Origin: Flammula alnicola
Lineage: Eukaryota > Basidiomycota > Agaricomycetes > Agaricales > Strophariaceae
Direction of reading: 5' to 3'
DNA length: 64,000 bases
Assembly (NCBI GenBank): GCA_015499995.1
Contig: JADNRV010000047.1
Span: forward strand, 186,001-250,000
Shown here: piece after piece, positions 1 to 11,255 of the stretch
Layout: each line of letters starts with the position of its first letter
Position numbering within the stretch: position 1 is the stretch's first letter
The notes under the pieces: generated by a model
What the model was told of the DNA's origin: nothing
Database searches by the model: none
What the model saw: only the letters and a program-made list of their open reading frames with translations
Program-made: the position numbers and the translations under genes

Positions 1-777
1 CCACAGTTCAACAATCGTCGTGGTATCCTGGTTGTTCACCATAGCGACACGGAGTGCAATAAGCGTCGGATGGGGGGACAAGGAAAGGATGCTCCGTAAT
101 ACAAGCAACGTCGTTGGGGAAGGAGCTTTGAGAATCAACGATTCCAATCGAGGAGTCGAAATGGATGCTATGCTGAGCACGACCGGGAGGGAGGAGGTCA
201 GGGCTAAATCGTGGACTGTGACGTCGTTCAGTTCCAAGTGCTTCATAACCGCAAGTGAAACGAGCAACGTCGGCGGGAAATTGTAAATGTGATTGAGTGA
301 ATAGGAGATAAGCGATGGTCTTTTGGCCAGTTGCATGAGCGCGTGGCGTATGCATGGTTTGAAGCTCGTCCACGTTGGCTGGCCAGTATTGAAGGTCAAC
401 GAAAACGAATGGAGATTTGGGAGAAGATCCAACACATCACAGATGCTATCCTCTGTCACCAGCCATGTCCAACTTTCCTTGTTTATATCCCACACGTAGG
501 TGTCCACGAGGCGGAGGTCCCGAACATAAGATCGAAAATTCGGCCGCTGCGAAAGGATGCGGTACAGTCGTCGGTAATACTCCTCCCCAGATATGCATCG
601 GTCACCGAGATCGATGGTGTGGAAAAGTTTTTTCTGGCACCTATCAACGTAACAAGGAGATACGAGTGCCATGGTGCGCAAGGCCTGTTTGTCGTTCTGT
701 CTGGCGACTTCATCGATGATGAGCTCCGCGATCTCCAAAGGAAGGTCGAGTGTGTTTTCCTGTGAGGATTCGGCCAT
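1..777 (-). CDS. F-box-like protein, 3' end cut by window edge
   Basis: From the ATG at 777 the minus strand is open for 259 codons to base 1, with no intron and no stop, so the C-terminus lies outside the window. The protein begins [20 protein letters not shown], followed about ten residues later by a run containing ALRTMALVS. This resembles the short F-box helix pattern of the many Agaricomycete F-box-like proteins, whose remainder is irregular leucine-rich sequence. Here regularly spaced Leu/Ile strands follow, such as [10 protein letters not shown] near residue 205. Such proteins usually act as substrate adaptors of SCF ubiquitin ligases; that role is inferred from the family. Several shorter frames overlap it on both strands but lack its even composition. 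The F-box match is weak, so a plain hypothetical protein is the alternative. Confidence 0.7.
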   Translation of the reverse strand, partial: MAESSQENTLDLPLEIAELIIDEVARQNDKQALRTMALVSPCYVDRCQKKLFHTIDLGDRCISGEEYYRRLYRILSQRPNFRSYVRDLRLVDTYVWDINKESWTWLVTEDSICDVLDLLPNLHSFSLTFNTGQPTWTSFKPCIRHALMQLAKRPSLISYSLNHIYNFPPTLLVSLAVMKHLELNDVTVHDLALTSSLPVVLSIASISTPRLESLILKAPSPTTLLVLRSILSLSPHPTLIALRVAMVNNQDTTTIVELW

Positions 778-1955
778 GATCGGACAATAAAAGCGCTCCC
801 TATTGCCCAATGCAATTCCATGGTGAGATATGGACCCCGAGGACGACGCATAGCTCACCGACAAAACCATGCCAAAGACACCGCAAGGAATATGTAGAAA
901 TTCTTTATCTGCGAATTTTTAGATTGGGGAGATGATTGTTATTGAAGACACGAACTTCAAGCAGCCTGATACATGGTCGGAAACAGAGGAGGTGCACAAG
1001 TGAAATCGAAGAACGCGTCGAACTAAAAATTACGTAAGGATCTGACAAATACGATGCGCCTTCGGCCCGGATGCCGTAAATTTTCTTACCTCCGACGGCG
1101 ACAACTCAATTTGCGTCTGCAAGGATAACCGTCAAATTGGTTACATAGACGCCCATATCACTGAATCACGTTGTTTACCGGCGTCAACGTGCGGTCCTTA
1201 TTTGATATCTCCGTTCCCCCGGACCGAACGAACAATCGGACACCATTGTTCTCGGGACGCACGCTCGTTAATTGGCTCTTCAGTCTCATGCCTCGCTTGA
1301 AACCGCAACTGTTTCCTTTTTCCCTGAGAGAAATGATGCAGCACTCCCCTCGTCCATTTCCTCCGACGTCTATCCGCCTTCTGAATTAGCAGACATGGGC
1401 GTAGAGAAAGTCTAGAGATAGTCGGAGCGGAAACCGCCAGCCCAGCGATCGCGAGTCGCGTATTTAAGCTCAAGAAGTACTATAAGCAATCGTGATCTCC
1501 TCAGTTAGAAATTCCGCGAGTTTCTACCCCCATCTATCTGCAGTGCTCTTGAGCTGCTTCTTTGTTTTGTGCAATGATATACGCTGCGAAGCGTACGAAG
1601 AATGTATATCCATATCTCGTCCATATCTTAAGCTTGACAGTAGTACCAAACCCGGAGCCCTCTCGATTCTCACTATCTTTAATATTTCACGGCCCACATG
1701 GCCTATAACTAGTAGCACATTCCTCACTAGCCAAATAGTCTTCGATAAATTATGGACTAACTGATCGTCTTGACCTTGATTTTGATTGTATATCGCAATC
1801 ACAATGGGTCATCTCGTGTTTTAGTTCGTGGACGAGTAGCTACGAAGTATTTTAGAAACTACTTAGAGGCCCCGAAATTCACTGTTGTCTTTTGCAAGAA
1901 ATAACTGGTTAATTGAGAGCGCAGGAGCTCAAAATAACCTTACGCAACTCTGCCG
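778..1955. other. Intergenic, no gene recognised
   Basis: Only short, mutually overlapping frames occur here, without recognisable protein patterns or convincing splice partners. It presumably holds the upstream region of the minus-strand gene ending at 777. I see no RNA gene or repeat before the tRNA. Confidence 0.5.
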
Positions 1956-2052
1956 TCCGGTATGGTGTAACGGCTAACATTACCGCCTTTCACCCATATT
2001 CACAGTTGAAGTATTCACGCGGTAGCTCGGGGTTCGATTCCCCGTACCGGAA
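1956..2052 (+). tRNA. tRNA-Glu(UUC) with a 25-nt intron
   Basis: The seven-base acceptor strands 1956-1962 (TCCGGTA) and 2045-2051 (TACCGGA) pair perfectly. The D-arm region carries the box A form TGGTGTAACGG, and the T arm GGGG-TTCGATT-CCCC carries box B. The anticodon stem ACCGC/GCGGT (1982-1986 and 2019-2023) encloses CTTTCA, an intron and C, placing anticodon TTC at 1989-1991. The intron, 1993-2017, sits one base 3' of the anticodon, the usual nuclear tRNA position. Removing it leaves a normal 72-nt body that closely resembles fungal tRNA-Glu. The discriminator base would be A at 2052. The gene decodes GAA. Confidence 0.92.
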
Positions 2053-2149
2053 TTATTTGTTGTTTTGCTCACATAACTACAAGCTCTAGCTTTTTAAAGT
2101 TACTGTACGCATGTTCATTAGAATCTTTACAAATGGAAGCATAATGTGT

Positions 2150-2642
2150 CATGGAGGCTATCACCCCCCGCGACAATGTTTATTTTGCGTGTAACGCGGA
2201 ATCGTCCGCTATTCAGGGTTTCACTTTCAGCCGCCGTTGCCACTGGTATTGCGAATGCGTCGACGACTAGTGCAACTCAAGCACAAACGGGCTTTACAAT
2301 AAAAGCCCTTCACGAGGCCAGCACGACGATATATCCTGATCCTTACTGTGCTTAAGGCTTTTCAAACACTTATCCTTTGGCAGATGGAACTTATAGGCGT
2401 GCATGCTTTTATATAAGAAGTCATGTAACGAAAATGAATGTTGAATCACAGAGGATAAAAAGAAGGCCCCATCCAGTCCTTTGGCTCTAGGAATGACATT
2501 CATATTCTCCCGTTCATCCCTTTGCTTCTCTTGATTCGCGAAACGTTCGCCATGGCCATCCTGGATAATGCAAGAAAGCAGTACAACGAAAAGCTCTGGT
2601 ATCCCCTAATAGCTCTGCCTCAGCTTCTTGCCGTGCTATTGT
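2150..2642 (+). pseudogene. Decayed fragment of a DUF7702-type membrane protein gene
   Basis: Three stretches match the two intact DUF7702-type genes of this window. A stretch reading LRVTRNRPLFRVSLSAAV (from about 2170) is followed, after a 2-base frameshift near 2332 and a TAA at 2353, by LTVLKAFQTLILWQMELI. A last block (about 2500-2642) reads PLLLLIRETFAMAIL and EKLWYPLIALPQLLAVLL and ends in TAG. These match exons 3 and 4 of the intact genes, including an intron-sized gap at the right place. Exons 1 and 2 were not found upstream. The frameshift and missing 5' half make it a relic. Confidence 0.75.
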
Positions 2643-3244
2643 AGTCTAGTTCCTCCTCTTTTGGAGCTCCGAGAAGATAAAATATATAGTATCCGTTGGC
2701 ATGAGGTTTGTAAAAAATGGCACGGACTCTGAGAAGATCATAACATACGCATGTCACATTTTAGGGTCGGGGGTTATACTAACGAACGTATTATAATTAG
2801 TGGACGGCACTCGGTCAGATTCTTTAAATGGTTATCCATCTATCTCTGCCGTCTGGGTTGTGCGTAACGGCTACCTGCTTATAATCACGCAATTCATGCT
2901 ACTTATTTTCCTTCCCTCTCACCATCATCCTAAATAAAATATCTGTTTTGAGGTTCCCTGATGCTTTTCTCTGCTTTCGGGTAGTCTCCGTCTCCCCGGG
3001 CTGGTGTAAGTGTGGCGCGCGACTTGACACTGCTTATCATAGTTCAAATTTATTGCCTGCAGCTGAACGCCATGTATTTTTTCGACCATTACTGAGCTCT
3101 GTGTTAACCCTTCTTAAGTAACAGTTCGACATGAATTTCAAGCGCCCAATCTAATCTAACCTAATCTTATCAAAGGTATCAACTCCGTTAAATCCATCAA
3201 TCGATCGTCATTAGATCGTCCCTCATTTTTCCAACCACACACTC
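2643..3244. other. Intergenic; possible tRNA 5'-half remnant
   Basis: No coding signal was seen. A stretch at about 2846-2877 resembles the 5' half of the tRNA-Glu at 1956, sharing a TCTGCCGTC start and GTAACGGCTA, but it has no matching acceptor 3' strand or T arm. The last part is the upstream region of the QTRT2 homologue. Confidence 0.4.
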
Positions 3245-4955
3245 ATGTCCCAGTCGACTTTCAGCTTCTCGCTACCGTCTCCAACGAGATATGGGCCAAG
3301 GATTGGCAGCATCATTTTCAAGCGCCCAGGATCTACGCTAGATCCAGTTCAAATCGCAACCCCAGGCCTTCTGACCGCCACGTCGCGTGGTGTCGTGCCC
3401 CATCTATCTCGAGATCATCACAAACTCACCAACGCTATACGCTGGTTAAATGTGCCGTTCGAGACCTTGTGAGTGTTTGAAGAATGGTAAGCACTATCCT
3501 TGGTGATCAGATTCTGATCCATTTTGACTCTAGTTTAGAACATCACCCACCAGTGCCGACGTTGCAACCAGGGCCGAATCCGCTGCATAAGTTCTTGGGT
3601 TTCGTCCCAGGCAAGCATATTCTCTCGATGTCTGCACGGGATCCTTATGATGGAAGGGATATGCCGACAAATGGACATAGTCATTTGTGTGTTTACAGTT
3701 TGCGGGGTGTTCGAAAGGTGCGTATTGTCATTATCTCTGAGTGCTATGATTGAATCATCTATCACAGCTATCACCTGCACATTGGCGCTCATACGTGCTG
3801 GCATGCCAGCCGGATGTCGTTTTCGCACTCTCAGATATCCCATTTACCGAACCGCCGTACTCGCAAAAACGACTCACTAAAAGCATCGAGAGGACGGCAA
3901 CATGGCTTTCGAATATCCTACATCCCACCGAAAACGACGGTCCATTAAACGTACTCGTGCAAATGGCAGGAGGAACGAGTATACCTGCTCGCAAGGCCTT
4001 CTCCGACAGCCTCCTTGAACCTCTGTTCGGCTCTGAGGCAGAGGCTATCAAGCCGTTCACGACGCTCGATGAAGGGGTGGCTGGGTACACATTCGACCTC
4101 GTCCCTCTAAGACTGTCTCTCGAGGTTGCCGAGAAGAAGAATCCACGGGTATCGTCGCCCATAGATTTGAACCCGGTCATGCCCTCGCACACGGAGCAAA
4201 TTATCCCCCTCCTCAAAACCTCCCTTGCGTCGCTACCCGAGATGAAACCCCGTCTGATCAACTCGACAGAATCTCCCCATGAGATTCTGCATTACATCTC
4301 TGCTGTCGGGATTGACCTCTTCGACGGACATTGGGCGCAGCGAGCAGCTGATATCGGCGTCGCTCTCGACTTTGAATTCCCCGTTCGGGCGAGTACGTCT
4401 ACCGAGAGCAAACTAGATATCGGACACAACCTATACGACGCAAAGTACAGTCTGGATTTCAAGCCCGTCGCTGATTCGTTCCGTGGTGCTCTCAGCACTG
4501 ACGACCCAGAGAAGCCTATTTGTCATTGTGCTGCATGCTCGCCCATCTCCCCATCAACACGGATCTACCATGGTTTCGATACCCCCGACGCCTCTGGAGA
4601 ACCCTCACGTGATCCAACTGCCGCCCTTCTTTACCGACCACATTATAGGCGTGCGTACATCCACCACTTGCTTCACACGCACGAGATGTCGGCGCACACC
4701 CTGCTCGTAATGCATAACCTCGAGGTGTTGGACGCGTTCTTTACTGGGATTCGCAAGGTGATTGCTGAGGCGCCTGAGAGCTGGGAGGCGGAGGTGCGGA
4801 AGTTCGAAGCGACTTACGATGAGAAGCTGGGCGTGTTTGATGGTGCGAAAGCCAGCTGGCAGGAAGTGGAGCTGGCGAGAGGGAAGGGTCGGCTTGCAAG
4901 GGAAAAGAGCAAGCAAGAGGAGGCGACGTTGGGTACAGTGGTGGAGTTGGAGTAA
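3245..4955 (+). CDS. Queuine tRNA-ribosyltransferase accessory subunit 2 (QTRT2) homologue
   Basis: Three exons, 3245-3468, 3534-3717 and 3768-4955, join in frame with GT-AG introns to 531 residues. The C-terminal half carries the TGT-family zinc site: C388, C390 and C393 in ICHCAACSP, with H436 in YIHHLLHTHE as the likely fourth ligand, then the family ending LLVMHNLEVLDAFF. The middle shows HWRSYVLACQPDVVFALSDIPF, typical of the accessory subunit. In animals QTRT2 pairs with the catalytic QTRT1 to exchange G34 for queuine in GUN-anticodon tRNAs; the same role is inferred here. No QTRT1 gene is in the window. The protein is longer than animal QTRT2 (about 415 residues), with a charged tail rich in Lys and Glu. 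The start is the first ATG of an open exon, and no disruption is seen. Confidence 0.9.
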
Positions 4956-5660
4956 TTCTTGGGCAATGAACGTAACGTCTGGACCTTATTGTTATTATGC
5001 GTAACTTCTGAGATGTTTTTTTTTTCTTTGATTGTTGGTCTGCTGCGTCGAAAATGGCACTTTTTGCTCACGGGCGTGACGTGGTAACAACGTGATTTCA
5101 CCCCGTCGCCTTTTTCTCCTCCGAATTGTCTTCTTTTCTTCATCTCCCCCTCGTCCTAAATCTTTGTCCGTCTTCTTTCAACACGCTTCGAGGATGACAC
5201 TTACAAGACCCTCCCTGGTGTCATAGCAGCACATAACAACAATAACCACCTTTCGCTGAGCTCGGCCCAAGAGCCCCAACCGCCTCTCGGTTTCCTACTA
5301 TCCGAAGGTGCTGTCGAACGATTTGGAGGATCATTTCTAAGGATGGATCTCGTGTCCCACGTTGGTCAAGAAGATTTCGAAATCCACCTGTATACAGCCC
5401 GTACAGCTCAGGAATACTGGACATGTGTCCAAAAGTAGCTTTTTTAACTCCTCATGCATGGATTAACCTCGGACATACTCCTCGTCCATTGCAACACCGG
5501 CCGTATATAATCTGGGGATGACCATAACGAAACGCCATATTACCCCATAGCTCCAGGTTTACTTACCTTAAACAACAGGTGGGGTTGCCGTTCTGCGGGA
5601 GAACTGGAAGTGGCGCTAAAATGTTTGTTGCTTTTGCAGACCGGACGATTGAAGTCAACT
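4956..5660. other. Intergenic, probable promoter of the GH3 gene
   Basis: No recognisable protein is encoded. A TATA-like TATATAA occurs at 5504-5510, about 150 bases before the chosen GH3 start codon, after pyrimidine-rich sequence around 5100-5170. Confidence 0.4.
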
Positions 5661-8600
5661 ATGGCGCCTTCCGATTTTGCGAAAGCCAATGTGGATGAGA
5701 TTGTGAATAATCTGACAACGGAGGAGGCTATTCTTCTGACCGCCGGCGTCGGATTCTGGCATACGGAGAAGATAGAAAGGCTTGGGATCCCAGCGGTCAA
5801 GGTATGTTCTTACGCTATTCATGAAAGTTTGGGTATTTTGATCATATGCATTCCAGGTCAGCGATGGACCAAACGGTATTAGAGGAAACCATTTCTTTAT
5901 GGGCACACCTGCGAAGTGTCTACCCGTGGGTTCAGCTACATTTCGCGTCATCTCGTGTCATTGACGATAATTTCAGTCATCAACCGCCCTTGGCGCGACA
6001 TGGGACACAGACCTCGTTCAAGAAGTCGGGTTGAAGTTATTAGCCGAAGAAGCCAAGTTACGGGCTGCCTCGATCGTCCTTGCACCAACTTGCAACATCC
6101 AGCGCGTGAGTAATATACATTCTGGGTGATCTTTTGGATCCTCATGTGACGTGTGAAACAGAACCCCCTAGGAGGAAGGGTAGGTATATTCGCGTCATAT
6201 CTACCCGCTTGTGCTAATCCTCTCCGAAGAGTTTCGAAAGTTTCTCAGAAGATCCATTCCTGTCGGGAATCATAGCAGCAGCCTACGTGAATGGTGTGCA
6301 AAGCGGAGGAATTGGAACTACGATCAAGCATTTTGTGTACGCGTACCTTTTCTTCTCCATTCATGTCAGCCCATTTTGACGTGTCCATCCCAGCGCAAAC
6401 GATAAGGAGAATGACCGGAACGCCTATGATAGCATCGTTAGCCCCCGAGCGCTTCGCGAGATCTACCTTATGCCATTTATGTTGGCACAGAAGCATGCTC
6501 AGCCCTGGGCCTATATGACTGCGTGGGTGTTCCTCTTTTTTTTATATCTCTGACACGTCACTTGAACGGTGTTGGTATGTCTTCAGATATAACCGCGTCA
6601 ACGGCACTCACGCGTCCGAAAATCCATTCCTGTTGACCAAAATACTCAGAGAAGAATGGAAATTCGATGGTATGGTACGTGTCTTCCACAAATACGCTAG
6701 CGCGTTATGTCGTTCTCTGAACCGCGGACGTTTTTGTTTTATCATAGATTATGAGTGACTGGTAAGCATTTGTCTTCAGGCCCGCACTTTCGGTTTGCTA
6801 ATCCAAAAATATCTTGCTTCCAGGTTTGGCACCTACAGCGTTGACCTTGCTCTGAACGCCGGGCTTGACCTGGAGATGCCTGGCATAAATAAATGGCGCA
6901 CTGTCGACTTCATGACGCGGTCCCTCAACGCGCGAAAGATCACTGTTCGTACTATCAAGCAACGTGCCAAGAAAGTGGTTGAACTGGTAAAGAAATGCGC
7001 TGCGGGCGCACCCGAGGTTTGAATTCTGTCCTTCCTCGCTTATTTCAAGGCCTCTCTAAATATCCACGATCACCAATAGGTTCTGGATGGAGATGGGCTC
7101 GAGCGCACAGTTGACACTCCCGAGACTACGGCCCTTCTTCGGAAGGTCGCTGCTGAATCTATCGTTCTCCTCCGGAACGAGTCTGCGGTTCTGCCTCTCA
7201 AACCCCAGGAACTCAAGAAAATCGCAGTGGTTGGGCCGAATGCCAAAGCCATCGTGTTGAGCGGCGGTGGGTCTGCAGCGCTGAAAGCGAGCTTCTATGT
7301 CAGCCGTATGACGGCATCGTTAACGCGTTGAAGGAAGCTGGAACAGCGATAATATATAGCGAAGGAGCCAGAGGTATATCATCCGCTTCTTTTTCTCATC
7401 TGCCTTACGAATATACTGACCCTTCTGTTCTCAATAGCGAATAAAACTACCCCATCTCTGGACTATGATATGTTCACTACCTCTGGCAAGCCGGGTTGGA
7501 TTGGGTCGTGGTACAAGCATGTCAGTGACGACAGTCTGATTATTGATGACATTGTGGAGGAGAAGTATATCGATGAAACGAGGATTTTCGTCAGCACATC
7601 GTGGCCGAAAGGCATAACGAAGCGCTGGACGATGAAGTTGAGGGGCCAGTTGAAGCCGAGAGAAAAGGACTGTACCTTCGAATTTGGACTGACGGTTGCA
7701 GGGCGTGCAAAGGTCTGTTTTCTTGACCTGAATTTACGATTTGAAGTACTGCAGTTTTCAACATCCTTTTTGACAGCTTTACGTCGACGGAAATTTAGTT
7801 ATTGATAACTGGACTCGTCAGCGTCGTGGCGAGGATTTCTTCGGCTACGCTTCTGAGGAAGAACTAGGCAGATACGACCTGAAGGCTGGTGTGAAGCACG
7901 ACATACTGGTCGAGTTCTGCAACGTTCGTGCGCCAGCCGACGGCGACGAGGATGAAGCCGTTATGGATAGGTTCGTTTATATCCTCCATCATACTTAAAT
8001 TATGTCAGTGTCGCTAAATGTCATGAACAACCTATAGTAACCCAGGTGTCCGCCTCGGAGGTGTCGAAGTCCAGGACAGCGATGAGCTCATAGCCACTGC
8101 GGTACAACTTGCCAAAGAAGCAGATGCTGTCATCGCCGTTGTTGGTCTGAACGGCGAATGGGAGACGGAGGGTTATGATAGAAAATCGTTGGCTTTGCCC
8201 GGTCGGACGGATGAACTCATTTTCAAAGTCGCGGCAGTGAATCCGAAGACTGTGGTTGTCACTCAATCTGTAAGTTTTCTCCTGACCCCCCATGTCTCGC
8301 AAGGACGATGAGCTAACCTATTGTTCTCTTAACAGGGCTCCGCTATCACTATGCCCTGGAGTGACTCTGTAGCTGCCATAGTACATACATGGTACCTGGG
8401 GAACGCGTCGGGTGATGCGATTGCGGACGTAATCTTCGGAAAACATAATCCATCAGGCAAGCTATCGCTTTCATTCCCGAAGAGGGAGGAAGACGTCCCT
8501 TCGTTTGGCCATTTCCATTCGGAAGACGGAAAGGTATGAAGACTCGCACTGCTGCTGCGTAAAACATTGCCTTGTTCTGACTTCTCTTTTTCCTGTTTCT

Positions 8601-9199
8601 AGATCCGGTATGCCGAGGATTTGTATGTGGTATGTATACAGTCCATACGTAAAACGGTTTGACGATAGCTGACATGCGGATGACTGAACAGGGCTATAAA
8701 CATTACCAACATCGCAATCTCGCTCCGCTGTATGCATTCGGGTAAGTTACAGTCCTCTTAATGGAATACTTGCTGAACGGATCTCAACAGACACGGCCTT
8801 TCATACACGACATTCACCCTGAGCGCCCTTACACTGTCGCAACCTATCATCACGACAGGCGAATTCACGCTTACTGCATCTGTTAAAGTAACGAACATTG
8901 GCAGTGTCGCCGGCTCAGAAGTCGTTCAGCTCTACATCTCGCTTCCGTCGACATCCGAACTCACTCATCCCGCGCTACAACTTAAAGGTTTTGCCAAAGT
9001 CCGCGACATCGCCCCAGCAGTTTCGGAAACCGTGCAAATCACCCTTGACAAGTATGCTGTTTCCTACTGGAGCGAGCTATACAACACCTGGATTGTCGAG
9101 AAGGGTGTGTACGGTGTCAAGGTTGGTACAAGCAGTGACCGCCTCCCTTTAGAGGCAACTTTCGGACTCTCTTCTGGGTTTGAGTGGAATGGGATTTGA
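5661..9199 (+). CDS. GH3 beta-glucosidase with PA14 insert, 17 exons, one frameshift
   Basis: Exons run 5661-5801, 5857-5925, 5977-6105, 6162-6179, 6230-6336, 6394-6522, 6587-6674, 6748-6761, 6824-7016, 7080-7373, 7438-7712, 7777-7970, 8038-8269, 8336-8533, 8603-8629, 8692-8741 and 8791-9199. The product would be about 855 residues. Domains in order are the GH3 N-terminal barrel ([32 protein letters not shown] with nucleophile D231), the PA14 domain (about 410-570), the C-terminal GH3 sandwich ([24 protein letters not shown]) and a fibronectin-III-like tail. It hydrolyses terminal beta-glucosyl residues, as in cellobiose. No signal peptide is evident, fitting the intracellular PA14 class. Near 7303-7306, before the PA14 domain, one base is missing and the frame breaks: exon 10 is 294 nt where phase needs 295. 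It is either a new pseudogene or an assembly error. Confidence 0.88.
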
Positions 9200-10739
9200 G
9201 CTCTGCGATTCACCGCCTATAAAGCCGCACGTCGCAGAATTATCTAAATATAACAAGTTGCTATAATATGTGTATCATCGATATGTATGTATAAATATGA
9301 TGTTTCATCCTTTGCCAATCCAATGCTGCTTGAAGGTAAGTATTTTACGCGCACTAGATGGCCACGCACAGCCACATCTGACCATCTAATCTGAACTCCG
9401 CGAGTGCCGGCAAAACCCTACGATGCCCAACCCTAAGCCTCATCATGTTCGTTGAGCAGAATTGACCCCCGCCGCGGTACGAGGGTAGCATTACCTTACA
9501 GACTAGACAAATTCTGGAAAGGAAAGAAGAGGTACAGCAAATTTAAATGCTCTTTGTTTTGGTTCTGTGTCTGATTATCATTCACAGGGGTGTGGTGTAA
9601 GACTTTAAGTTCAAACAAACATCACAGGCAAGTTGTAATGGATGTTACGCAACGTCCATACGGTGAGTCATTTTTCGAAGAAATGCAATTTTATCTCCTC
9701 CAAGTTGCGCAGTCAGGGACAGTTCGAGAGAGTCAGTCTCTGGATACGTCTAAAAATAGTTCGTTTGCCTTTCGCGAATACTGGCCCTGCGCAATGAGTT
9801 CTCTTTTCCGCATATCAGATCATATCCCAGGAGAACAACATTTCTTGCCGTCATGAGCTACGCATTTCATTACCAGGTCAATTCATGCAAGGTGAGACTT
9901 GAGGGTGTAATGGGACTTTTATCCTCAAATGAGTCGGTAGGCAAATTATTGTAAGGTTCGAGCTAAATGATTTCGGGATCATTTGAATGTGTACTTAGAC
10001 AGATAAAGGAGTGCGTCAGGGATTAGCTTGACCTTGCTTGGAGCCCTCTTCTACAGTTGCTCTCTGTGGATAATCGCATCGACATTACCGCAGTAAGTAT
10101 ATTTTCAAATGCCATTTACCTGACTCTATCATCTATTCGACTCCGTAGGTTATGGATGTACGAATTCTGGATTCAGAGCGTCGTTAGAGCGTTTTCTCAT
10201 CCCGGCTCTAAATCCGATTTAGCGAAGTAGGATACGACTCATACGAGTTAAAGGGGCTGCCGATCTTCCAACTTCCAGTCGCTGCAGCGTTCAATGCACA
10301 CTGCACAGGTTATGTGGAGCATCTCTTCAAAAAGTGTGGTTTGGCCCACACAGCTGCGATTCGGCCGCAGTCAGGGATAATTCAAACACTCAAACGTTCA
10401 AAACATTCAAATATTCAAGGGCTCTTTAACGCCCTTTCTCCGCCTTCGGATGTGTTCTAGAAATAGAGCCTTATATTTAGAGTGACGTGTTAGTTACGCA
10501 TTCTATGACCATGTAAGTATGCTAATAAAGACGCATACATATCCAACGTCTTTCAGGCATACTGATGCGTTTACTTATGGTTGCAATAGTACTTTCGAGA
10601 ACTGATTATGGCTTGCATTGGGCGTGAGGAATTACAACTTTGAACGCGCATTTCATTCAACTTTCATCCTGAACAAGATCTGCCCCTGGAGGCTGGAAGC
10701 TCTTCCCTTCCCCGTCAATCCCGGGAATCGGTATGGATA

Positions 10740-10873
10740 GAAATATGCGAATATTCTCAATACATCTGCAGGATGTTTAGCGACGATTGGTCAACACGGT
10801 ATGATCGGTGCCGGTAGAAATATGTGAATATTCTCAATACATCTGCAGGATGTTTAGCGACGGTTGGTCAACA
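10740..10873. repeat. Tandem duplication, 57-nt units at 77-nt spacing
   Basis: Bases 10740-10796 and 10817-10873 are almost identical; both run from GAAATATG through ATATTCTCAATACATCTGC to GGTCAACA, with two substitutions. The unit may extend a few bases upstream. Confidence 0.85.
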
Positions 10874-11181
10874 AAGAAGTTCGATGCAAGTGATAACATA
10901 TTTAAGTATGCCTTTCAAGTTACCTTGTCGGATGTTCATCGGGTCGGAGAACGGACTCGGAGAGTAGATCCTGATCGACCGGACTTCTGGCTGCAGGGTC
11001 TCGTGTCTATGTAGCGAGAGGGTTTAAGAGACTGCGTAAGATTCTACTAAGAAGGCGAGTCTGCTTCAAACTCCTTTTTGATCGGCTCTCGGGGCAGAAA
11101 TTGGTATATTTATAGACTGTCGCTTTCAGTACCACTTACATAAGGCACGTGGAGGAGGGATAGTGCTTCGCTGCGGCCGTG

Positions 11182-11187
11182 TATAAA
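11182..11187 (+). promoter_or_regulatory. TATA box of the first DUF7702-type gene
   Basis: TATAAA lies 69 bases before the ATG at 11256. The paralogue at 15944 has a TATATAA at a similar distance, which supports both. Confidence 0.5.
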
Positions 11188-11255
11188 GTTGAACGTTGAA
11201 TGACAGATTGGACCCCGTTCCTCACCTCACCTATTTCAGCTCTACTGCACCCGCC

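Larger units (their letters stand above)
9200..11255. other. Intergenic with diverged repeats
   Basis: No gene recognised. About 10,160-10,330 resembles 14,985-15,115: both hold GTACGAATTCT, GAGCGTC and TTAGAGCGTTTT, then GCCGATCTTCC. Both stretches lie upstream of a DUF7702-type gene. A 57-base repeat with 77-base spacing is listed separately. Confidence 0.5.

Noticed and set aside
7017..7079. Possible alternative end of the GH3 protein in the intron after residue 296
   Set aside because: The GT-AG intron restores a perfectly family-like frame ([15 protein letters not shown]), so the in-intron TGA is not the end.
9590..9856. 88-codon plus-strand frame downstream of the GH3 gene
   Set aside because: No recognisable features and an irregular composition in AT-rich intergenic DNA.
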